Source: an archaeon (GTDB lineage: Archaea; Asgardarchaeota; Heimdallarchaeia; Hodarchaeales; S146-22). Taken from it: 8,653 nt of DNA. This document shows, one piece after another, positions 1 to 5,272 of the stretch. The notes below the pieces were generated by a model that saw nothing but the letters and a program-made list of their open reading frames with translations, searched no databases and was not told the DNA's origin. A program made the translations under genes and the position numbers. The DNA lies in the NCBI GenBank assembly GCA_024276395.1, contig JAJRXH010000505.1:1-8653 (forward strand), in the 5' to 3' direction. Each line of letters starts with the position of its first letter. The stretch's first letter is position 1.

Positions 1-942
1 CGATGAATTTTCTAACTTTTTACTTGATTTGGTGGATTGTTCTTGATTTTCAAGGACCAAGGTCTCGAATTGGTTCATCAACTGGTTGAGGCTCGCATTC
101 AACGGAGGAATGATCATTAACAAGATCACGAGATAGAAGATGAAAGTAATGACGAAGAAAACGGCGGCTTGGATGTGTAGGGTGCGAATTTGAGTGATAA
201 GATCTCTTGTGATCCAATTGCGTGCTTCTATCAAATTTCTGATGGCCGCTAATCCAGAAGAAAAGGTGCCAAAGATAGTAATGGCAAGAATTAACGGAAT
301 CATGTAGGATAGTAATCCAGTTTTTAGCCAGTAAGGAATGTTAACACGCTTTGTCAGGGCAAATGATCGTGCGTCTGATAGGACTGAATTAATCATGTAA
401 TTCTCCCAAAGAATGTAAACAATGATGGCATGGCCGATTCCTAGAGAGATGAGAATGTTATCGACAGCGATGGCTGGAAAAGCGGACTTACCATAAGCTT
501 GTTCCATGAAAAATCGAAAGATCACATCGGACCAAACCCACCATCCAAGGATAAATGTTGCTGTCAGAAATCCTAATTTTCGAAGATGTGGCACGTTTTG
601 TTCAATGATTTCGTTTTTTTCCTTCATGAAATCACTCATTCGTGCAAGCATGACAATCTGTTGAATTTTTTTCCAAGTCATCCATAACAGAATTGGAGGA
701 ATGACCGCGAGAGGAAGTGTAACTAACAAGTAAAACATTGGGCCTAATCTGAAAATGAAAGTCACGGGATCAAGATGACTAGTGGTTTTATAAACCAGTC
801 TTACCACGAAAACGTAATAATAGATGAAATATGTCATGAAAACACCAAAAGGACTTCCAATAGTTTTCATCACGTTAATGATGAATTTCCTCTTCATTAA
901 TCGCTCAAGATCTGGAATCACTACTCTTGCATCCATTTTCAT
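1..942 (-). CDS. Six-transmembrane membrane protein, N-terminal part (runs off the left edge)
   Basis: An uninterrupted frame of 314 codons starts at the ATG at 942-940 and is still open at base 1, so the C-terminal part is missing. The start is supported by a strong Shine-Dalgarno sequence, AGAGGAG at 948-954, five bases upstream. Six hydrophobic segments lie near residues 31-51, 68-90, 122-145, 155-180, 205-230 and 255-278. A charged cytoplasmic loop (about 91-121) separates the second and third. The last helix ends in IIPPL and is followed by a polar, helical, coiled-coil-like stretch (about 281-314). A proline just after the final membrane helix followed by an amphipathic helix is how HAMP linkers begin. 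That would suit a 6TM-HAMP signal transducer such as a nucleotide cyclase or kinase, but the output domain lies outside the window, so function is unknown. The membrane topology is well supported; the sensor role is inference. Confidence 0.8.
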   Translation of the reverse strand, partial: MKMDARVVIPDLERLMKRKFIINVMKTIGSPFGVFMTYFIYYYVFVVRLVYKTTSHLDPVTFIFRLGPMFYLLVTLPLAVIPPILLWMTWKKIQQIVMLARMSDFMKEKNEIIEQNVPHLRKLGFLTATFILGWWVWSDVIFRFFMEQAYGKSAFPAIAVDNILISLGIGHAIIVYILWENYMINSVLSDARSFALTKRVNIPYWLKTGLLSYMIPLILAITIFGTFSSGLAAIRNLIEARNWITRDLITQIRTLHIQAAVFFVITFIFYLVILLMIIPPLNASLNQLMNQFETLVLENQEQSTKSSKKLENSS

Positions 943-1226
943 CGCGTCTCCTCTGGTATTTTATCATAAAGGATCCTCTATTTAGGCTTCGCTTCCTTTC
1001 ATGACAAATGAAACATCCTAGTTGTAGGTGTTGATTACATCAAGTGTTCAACATTTCATCTATATTAAATTCACACATAAGCACTGTTCTATATATTTTA
1101 TAACTGTTACTTTATCTTTATTTTTTAAATTTAGATCAGTTGAAAATGAATTCGCTCCTGGTTTATCGGTCTCTCATCAATAACAAGTTTAATTTACAAA
1201 TATCGTGATCTAGATCATATTAATCA
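943..1226. other. AT-rich intergenic stretch without a gene
   Basis: Apart from the promoter of the 6TM gene, I see no supported gene here. Bases 1076-1135 are very AT-rich, with runs such as TATATATTTTATA and T6A3, and could contain promoter elements, but no plus-strand gene follows for 900 bp. A perfect 12-bp palindrome, TGATCTAGATCA, sits at 1206-1217. Confidence 0.6.
948..985 (-). promoter_or_regulatory. Probable promoter and ribosome binding site of the 6TM gene
   Basis: On the minus strand a TATA-like CTAAATAG (978-985) lies about 40 bp before the ATG, preceded by purine-rich sequence that could serve as a BRE. Archaeal spacing would place the transcript start near 955, leaving a leader of about 14 nt that still contains the AGAGGAG ribosome site at 948-954. 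The ribosome site is clear; the TATA assignment is tentative. Confidence 0.4.
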
Positions 1227-1421
1227 TCAACAAGGTAATTTAAAGCCAAGAACAGATGTCTGTGAATTAAGAATGCCCAAAAGCATTTTTCTATTGGCAG
1301 ATGGGCTATCTTTTTTAACACGCTGAGCACTTCCATAAGGCAATAACCGTTTATGTTGATGTTCACTAATTCTGGTAGCGAAGGCATTTCTTGAGCAAAT
1401 CTTGGGATGGGTCATAGTCAT
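1227..1421 (-). CDS. Possible small ribbon-helix-helix-like protein (uncertain)
   Basis: This is a frame of 64 codons from the ATG at 1421; a TTG at 1430 or an ATG at 1415 are alternatives. The middle reads ATRISEHQHKRLL (about residues 15-27), then a polar turn, then a second helix around SANRKMLLGILN (41-52). A beta strand with Arg, a helix starting at SE, and a second amphipathic helix match the layout of ribbon-helix-helix DNA-binding domains, which are commonly 45-60 residues. No Shine-Dalgarno sequence precedes any of the starts. The ORF lies in a region of apparent gene decay, and another frame at 1220-1387 is also open (55 codons, hydrophobic product). Real gene, remnant or chance ORF are all possible. 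Confidence 0.3.
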   Translation of the reverse strand: MTMTHPKICSRNAFATRISEHQHKRLLPYGSAQRVKKDSPSANRKMLLGILNSQTSVLGFKLPC

Positions 1422-1459
1422 GATGGGCAATCATTCACGCGCATGAATCAAAGAGGAGT

Positions 1460-1720
1460 TTAATTTCGGACAAAGATCTTTTCCTCCACTTCTTGTCTTT
1501 CGCGTTCCACGAGAGATTTTAGTTCTTCCTCAGTTAACTTCTTGCCAGCATTGATGATTCACTCCAGGCTTTCTAATGGCTCCACTTTCCAAGTAGCAAC
1601 TCTTTCAACGTAAGATGCTCCTAACTTAGTGAACCCGTCCTCTAAGACCTGTCTTCTTACGGGATCACTAACAACCACTGTTTTTCCTGTATATCAGAGT
1701 TTTTTAACTAATCTCTCCAT
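1460..1720 (-). pseudogene. Protein-like frame interrupted by two in-frame TGA codons
   Basis: From the ATG at 1720-1718 the frame reads 86 sense-like codons to a TAA at 1460-1462, broken only by TGA at codon 9 (1694-1696) and codon 54 (1559-1561). Between and after the stops it looks strongly protein-like. Codons 12-20 read TGKTVVVSD, codons 28-41 DGFTKLGASYVERV, and the C-terminal third is a charged helix rich in Glu and Lys (codons 60-81). I do not recognise the family. The simplest reading is a decayed gene in which two TGG codons became TGA. A normal TGG at codon 44 argues against general TGA reassignment. Readthrough or selenocysteine insertion at TGA is a less likely alternative. No ribosome site is visible before the ATG. 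Confidence 0.45.
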
Positions 1721-1814
1721 TGATTAAATCAACTAGACCCACAATCACTTAGATAACAAGAAAAAAAGTCATTTTGGACCCTTTTATTACAAAAAGGCTA
1801 ATATTTAGTCCTAA

Positions 1815-1934
1815 TTATTTCAATGCCAATTTTGTAAGGAAAAGTTTTGTTGAACCCATTGCTTGAATAATCCATACTCATTTCGCTTGAGAGAAGTTTA
1901 ACATCATTTCATCACATATTTCTGATAACAGCAT
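1815..1934 (-). pseudogene. Short coding remnant with one in-frame TGA (uncertain)
   Basis: From the ATG at 1934-1932 the frame begins MLLSEICDEMMLNFSQAK, hits TGA at 1878-1880, and continues in the same frame through VWIIQAMGSTKLFL to TAA at 1815-1817. The upstream codons in this frame (…HVTIEDL) are also protein-like but run into the purP promoter, so the 5' end is unclear. The family is not recognised. A different frame over 1798-1881 is open too, so chance cannot be excluded. The call rests only on protein-like composition and on the neighbouring TGA-interrupted frame. Confidence 0.2.
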
Positions 1935-1950
1935 CAAATCTTCAATAGTA

Positions 1951-1968
1951 ACATGAAAAGATATAAAA
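1951..1968 (+). promoter_or_regulatory. Probable promoter (BRE/TATA) of the purP-like gene
   Basis: ATATAAAA at 1961-1968 is a good archaeal TATA box and is preceded by the purine-rich GAAAAG at 1955-1960 in the BRE position. Standard spacing puts the transcript start near 1990, giving a leader of about 40 nt. That leader carries the strong ribosome site AAGGAGGGG at 2011-2019 before the ATG at 2030. Confidence 0.55.
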
Positions 1969-2029
1969 GAAACACTTAGAACTGAATTCTTAAAAAGAAG
2001 ACTCGTGCACAAGGAGGGGAAAGGTCATC

Positions 2030-3103
2030 ATGAAAGCTACCATCGGAATTTTTGGCTCTCATTCAGCTGAGGAAGTAGGAATGGCTGCCAAGGATTGGGG
2101 TTTTCAGACGGTCATCGTGTGCGAAGAGGGAAGGGAACGCCTGTATGTCAACTATAACCGTCATTTATATGATCATTTCTTGATTTTGGATAAGTTTGAA
2201 CATCTCATCTGGGAAGAAAATCAAGAAAAGTTGAAAGAACTCGATACGATTTTCATTCCAAATCGCTCATTCGCAGTTTATGTGGGATACGACAACATCG
2301 AAAAGAAATTCGAGATTCCACTATATGGCAATCGGAACATCTTGAGAATTGAGGATCCTAACCAGCCGAAAAATCAATATTGGCTCATGAAGGAAGGAAA
2401 CATTCGTCATCCCAAGCAATACACGCCAGATACCATTGATACATTGGTCATCGTCAAGACGCATCAAGCAGATCGACCCCTAGAAAGAGCTTTCTTTTTC
2501 GCTGATTCGCCAGATTCCTTTGAAAAAAATAGCAAAGAACTCATTAAGAAGGGTGTCATCTCCGAAGAAGAACTTGAGAACTGCGTGATTGAAGAGTACG
2601 TTCTTGGTCCACGATTCAATGCCAACTTTCAGGCCTATCAGCTCCATGAGTTTTTTGATCGGTTTGATTTTGTGGGCTTTGATGATCGAATTCAAACCAA
2701 TCTCGCTGGATGGTTAAACCTTCCAGCTTGTTACCAGCTCATGATTCAAGATGTTCCCATAAAAAATGAAGAAATGGGACACTTTGGAGTCACGATGAGA
2801 GAATCGCGGAAAATTCTGGTTTATGATGCGGCGGAACAGTTCCTAGATGCTGTGGAAAAATACTTCCCACCGGGAATGATTGGGCTTTTTTCACTTCAAG
2901 GAGCAGTAAATGAAAACAATGAATTCGTGATCTTTGATATCTCGCCACGAGTCCCTGGATCGCCCTGTGTGGGACCAACAAGCCCGGAAATGAGAAGATT
3001 GAGACTAAAATACAGGCGACGAATTGAAAGCCCCTTAGATCTCAGTATGATGGAAATTGCCAAGGCACTTGAACTAGATCGCATCGATGAGATTACCACC
3101 TAA
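2030..3103 (+). CDS. purP: PurP-family ATP-grasp ligase (FAICAR synthetase-like)
   Basis: Canonical PurP is the archaeal enzyme that uses ATP and formate to convert AICAR to FAICAR, a late step of IMP synthesis in the cytosol. At 357 residues this protein has the family's usual length. Landmarks are GSH (9-11), IFIPNRSF (74-81), YGNRNILR (99-106), IEEYVLGP (187-194), the DDR-x3-N segment (218-224), PPGMIGLFSLQ (280-290) and FDISPRVPG (302-310), in the order of the DUF1246 and DUF1297 halves of PurP. The start is fixed by AAGGAGGGG 10 bases upstream. After the ATP-grasp lysine (K143) the loop reads THQADRPLERAFF, with none of the glycines expected in a classical PurP phosphate loop, and IPNRS replaces the usual IPHGS. 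This suggests the paralogous PurP-like branch rather than the canonical enzyme. Family membership is firm; exact substrate is not. It is followed 41 bp later by the CoA-binding gene. Confidence 0.8.
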   Translation: MKATIGIFGSHSAEEVGMAAKDWGFQTVIVCEEGRERLYVNYNRHLYDHFLILDKFEHLIWEENQEKLKELDTIFIPNRSFAVYVGYDNIEKKFEIPLYGNRNILRIEDPNQPKNQYWLMKEGNIRHPKQYTPDTIDTLVIVKTHQADRPLERAFFFADSPDSFEKNSKELIKKGVISEEELENCVIEEYVLGPRFNANFQAYQLHEFFDRFDFVGFDDRIQTNLAGWLNLPACYQLMIQDVPIKNEEMGHFGVTMRESRKILVYDAAEQFLDAVEKYFPPGMIGLFSLQGAVNENNEFVIFDISPRVPGSPCVGPTSPEMRRLRLKYRRRIESPLDLSMMEIAKALELDRIDEITT

Positions 3104-3144
3104 TTGATGGTAAAAACTAAAGCAGTTCTCACGAAGGATGTCAC

Positions 3145-3624
3145 ATGAGAGAAGATCACGGTCATGATGGGGAGCTAACTCTCGAGGAAGCATCATGGTG
3201 GTTTGATAAGAGAAAAACCATTGCCGTGGTTGGATTTTCATCTAGTCCACTGAAACCAGCACATCACGTTCCAGTGTTCATGCTCAAGCAAGGATTTTCG
3301 GTCATTCCAGTAAATCCAAAGTATAACGAAGTGGAAGGCCTTAAATGTCATCACTCACTTCAAGAAATTCCCGTGGCTGTCGATATTGTCATCATTTTCC
3401 GTCCTTCAAGTGAGATTCCACAGTTATTGGAAGATGCTTGGAGAATTGGAACCAAGGGAGTTTGGGTACAAGTCGGCATCAAGAATTCTAAAGCACGAGA
3501 AAGAGCTAGACAACAAGGAATCAAGTACATCGAAGATCGCTGCTTCAAAATCGAGTATCTTCAATGGGTCCTGATGTTGACGAAAGAAGGAATGTTTAAA
3601 AAAATCCATAAAATGCTCAGTTAA
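3145..3624 (+). CDS. Small CoA-binding domain protein (CoA_binding_2 type)
   Basis: A 159-residue single-domain Rossmann protein of the family related to the CoA-binding half of succinyl-CoA synthetase alpha and to bacterial YccU-like proteins. The nucleotide/CoA loop is IAVVGFSSSPLKPAH (26-40). It is followed by VIPVNPKY (53-60), the strand DIVIIFRPSSEIP (80-92), GVWVQVG (105-111) and the typical C-terminal IEDRCFKIEY (129-138). The catalytic and ligase domains of acyl-CoA synthetases are absent, so the protein probably binds CoA or acyl-CoA without synthetase activity; its biological role is not known for this family. The ATG is preceded by GAAGGA at 3133-3138, six bases away. The 41-bp gap to the purP-like gene, with no separate TATA evident, suggests co-transcription. 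The first 22 residues are a polar extension before the domain. Confidence 0.85.
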   Translation: MREDHGHDGELTLEEASWWFDKRKTIAVVGFSSSPLKPAHHVPVFMLKQGFSVIPVNPKYNEVEGLKCHHSLQEIPVAVDIVIIFRPSSEIPQLLEDAWRIGTKGVWVQVGIKNSKARERARQQGIKYIEDRCFKIEYLQWVLMLTKEGMFKKIHKMLS

Positions 3625-3647
3625 GAACATTGAACGATCATTATTCC

Positions 3648-3656
3648 TTTTTTTTT
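3648..3656 (+). terminator. Oligo-T terminator of the purP unit
   Basis: A run of nine T residues lies 24 bp after the stop of the CoA-binding gene, preceded by no hairpin. This is the usual form of intrinsic termination in archaea. It closes the plus-strand unit before the convergent gene. Confidence 0.6.
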
Positions 3657-3744
3657 GTCAAATTTCTTTGACTAGTTAATTCCTGAAACATAACACTCTT
3701 TTCCATAAAGTTAACCAAGTAAAGTATGTTAAACACCTAAGTAC

Positions 3745-3759
3745 AAAAAAGTGCAAAAA
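3745..3759 (-). terminator. Paired oligo-T terminator of the longin-membrane gene
   Basis: Read on the minus strand, T5 (3755-3759) and T6 (3745-3750) follow 8-23 bp after the stop codon at 3768-3770. Two short T tracts without a strong hairpin fit archaeal termination, and this end faces the T9 tract of the convergent unit. Confidence 0.5.
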
Positions 3760-3767
3760 TAATGCAG

Positions 3768-4550
3768 TTAGGGATTTGCTTGGAGGAAGAGCAGGCGTTC
3801 AAAAAGATATCCTAAGAGAAATGCTGTTGAAATGGCTGCATCAAGGATGTCAACAAAGAATAAAGGCGTTAAAGCCCATAAGATGAGAAAAGTCGCATCT
3901 GAAATCATTAATTGTGCGAAACCAACAAATGCTGCCAACTTAAACGAGAAGGATCCGTCCACAATGAATTGTAACATGAAACAAAGGAAAAGCAAGTAAC
4001 CAACCGAATATAGAGATAATTCCTTGGTAAACAATGACAAGAGATCCTCAACCAGAGCTAAGGTCAGCTTAAACGCAACTAAGAGAAGAGTGGTGATGAT
4101 CGTGGTCACCGAGGAAATGAACAAGAAGGTCTTGGCATCTCGTCGGTGTTTTGTAAATTTTAAAAGATTCGAAAACTCATCATCAAACTTTTTGAAATGT
4201 TCTAGGATGACCATTGGCGCTAAGGTTTGATCACCAAACATGCTAATGAATTTTCTCCGAATGGACTTGAGAAGATGTTGAGCCCGCCATCGAGAATCCC
4301 CTTTCGAGAAAATACCAACAAAAACCACATCTCGTTCAGCAGTTACTGATAAAAAACCTCCATCATCAAGACCCATCCATTCAACCTCGTGCTGCAATGT
4401 TTGTTGTGAAAACATGAGTAATGCCGACATTAAAGATGTTATCTGTTGCAAGGAGGGAATGCTCCGTTGATCAGTGCTCTTCAATCTCGGATTTTCCCAT
4501 TTATAAAGAGGTAAACCAGATGTCTGAAAAACATAGAGAGTTCGTAGCAA
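3768..4550 (-). CDS. Longin-like domain fused to a four-helix membrane region
   Basis: Residues 1-110 look like a longin/roadblock-type sensor fold. A first strand LRTLYVFQTSGLPLY (2-16) is followed by a helix QQITSLMSALLMFSQQT (35-51), alternating strands EVEWMGL and FLSVTAERDVVFVGIF (55-81), then a long helix RWRAQHLLKSIRRKFISMFGD (87-107). A charged linker (about 115-141) leads to hydrophobic segments near 142-166, 179-198, 203-228 and 230-255. There is no signal peptide, so the N-terminal domain should be cytosolic. Longin domains are small protein-interaction modules of trafficking proteins in eukaryotes and are numerous in Asgard archaea; the longin call here rests on pattern only. The start is unusual: TTG at 4550 lies 15 bases after AAGGAG (4566-4571), while an in-frame ATA at 4559 has ideal spacing. 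The next ATG would cut the domain at residue 41. Function is unknown. Confidence 0.7.
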   Translation of the reverse strand: MLRTLYVFQTSGLPLYKWENPRLKSTDQRSIPSLQQITSLMSALLMFSQQTLQHEVEWMGLDDGGFLSVTAERDVVFVGIFSKGDSRWRAQHLLKSIRRKFISMFGDQTLAPMVILEHFKKFDDEFSNLLKFTKHRRDAKTFLFISSVTTIITTLLLVAFKLTLALVEDLLSLFTKELSLYSVGYLLFLCFMLQFIVDGSFSFKLAAFVGFAQLMISDATFLILWALTPLFFVDILDAAISTAFLLGYLFERLLFLQANP

Positions 4551-4641
4551 GAGAGTTATTCACTTCTCCTTGGAGTTTTTAAAGGAACGAGTGGGTTTTT
4601 AAAAACATCTTTTAAATGACGGGGAGAACTGAATAACTCTC
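4551..4641. repeat. 11-bp inverted repeat flanking the longin-gene promoter
   Basis: GAGAGTTATTC at 4551-4561 and its exact reverse complement GAATAACTCTC at 4631-4641 bracket the TATA-like element and ribosome site. The flanking 10-mer CGTAGCAAGA also occurs twice in direct orientation (4543-4552 and 4642-4651). The left arm overlaps the first codons of the gene. Confidence 0.5.
4566..4606 (-). promoter_or_regulatory. Promoter and ribosome site of the longin-membrane gene
   Basis: On the minus strand TTTTTAAAAA (4597-4606) is a TATA-like element whose expected transcript start falls near 4575, just ahead of AAGGAG at 4566-4571. The ribosome site is 6 bases from an in-frame ATA (4557-4559) and 15 bases from the TTG (4548-4550), which leaves the translation start unresolved. 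Confidence 0.4.
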
Positions 4642-4651
4642 CGTAGCAAGA

Positions 4652-5061
4652 TATTACCCCCAATAACTACCATCCCTTCTTTTCATCAATTACTTCCGAG
4701 AGTAATTGAAAAGGATTTACCAATGATTTAAAATGATTTTAAGAGAATAGCTCTAACGCTTGGTTAAAAGTTTTGTTAGAGACTGAAAAACCAAAATGAT
4801 GAACGTGAAGTGAGAGGCTTTATTAATCCTAATGACAACAAGCAAAAGAAAGCATTTTCCAAAATTTTTAGCCCGAGCTCAGAAAACATGAACAACAAGC
4901 AGATCATGAACACGTCAGGTAACTTCACGTGATCTTGTTAAAGATAACGAATGAAATACCAAAAAAATGTCCACGCTTGAATTCTTCACTAACCAGTAAA
5001 TGAGGGAAACAATTGACGATGAGAGAAAAGATGAACGTGTCGTCATCTTTGATGAATTGAA
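4652..5061. other. Intergenic stretch with several inverted repeats and no supported gene
   Basis: No frame is convincingly coding. Visible structures are a 9-bp hairpin TCAATTACT/AGTAATTGA with a 6-nt loop (4686-4709), a 7-bp inverted repeat CTCTAAC/GTTAGAG (4751-4757 and 4775-4781), and a distant 9-bp pair ACGTGAAGT/ACTTCACGT (4803-4811 and 4922-4930). A structured RNA is possible but not shown. A T7 tract on the minus strand (within 4960-4967) lies about 100 nt beyond the tRNA. Confidence 0.5.
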
Positions 5062-5136
5062 TGGAGCCGCCGGTGGGATTTGAACCCACGACCAACTGAT
5101 TACGAGTCAGTCGCTCTACCGCTGAGCTACGGCGGC
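5062..5136 (-). tRNA. tRNA-Thr (anticodon CGU)
   Basis: The minus strand folds into a complete cloverleaf. It has a 7-bp acceptor stem GCCGCCG/CGGCGGC, T8-A9, a D arm GCTC/GAGC with GG in the loop, an anticodon stem ACTGA/TCAGT with loop CTCGTAA, a five-base variable loop, and a T arm GTGGG/CCCAC with TTCAAAT. The anticodon CGT reads ACG, threonine. The discriminator is T (U73), which suits archaeal tRNA-Thr, and CCA is encoded at 5062-5064. There is no intron. Confidence 0.97.
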
Positions 5137-5183
5137 TTATGGCTAGGAATCAGCTCTAATTTCCCAAGTTGGTCTTAGGATAG

Positions 5184-5196
5184 ATAATTTAAAAAT
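5184..5196 (-). promoter_or_regulatory. Probable TATA box of the tRNA-Thr gene
   Basis: ATTTTTAAATTAT on the minus strand lies about 50 bp before the tRNA. Normal archaeal spacing predicts a start near 5162 and a 5' leader of about 25 nt for RNase P to remove. It separates the tRNA from the upstream ggt-like gene. Confidence 0.45.
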
Positions 5197-5247
5197 CTGT
5201 CTCTTGTTTATGGTTGGTTACCAAGGTGGAGTCACATGAACGACGAG

Positions 5248-5253
5248 AAAAAA
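5248..5253 (-). terminator. T6 terminator of the ggt-like gene
   Basis: A TTTTTT run on the minus strand follows the ggt-like stop codon (5273-5275) by about 20 bp, in a pyrimidine-rich context. No hairpin is present. Confidence 0.4.
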
Positions 5254-5272
5254 GGTAGAAGAGCATCTATCG

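Noticed and set aside
1798..1881. 27-residue minus-strand ORF overlapping the 1815-1934 remnant
   Set aside because: Too short to judge, no ribosome site, and in competition with a more protein-like frame.
4024..4230. 68-codon plus-strand ORF
   Set aside because: It lies wholly inside the longin-membrane gene on the opposite strand and its product has no recognisable features.
4783..4802. CTGA followed by ATGATGA, resembling D'/C' boxes of an archaeal C/D sRNA
   Set aside because: No matching C box upstream or D box downstream at proper spacing, and no guide sequence with an obvious target.
4781..4940. Hydrophobic minus-strand frame of about 50 codons
   Set aside because: No start with a ribosome site, composition explained by T-rich DNA, and no recognisable motif.
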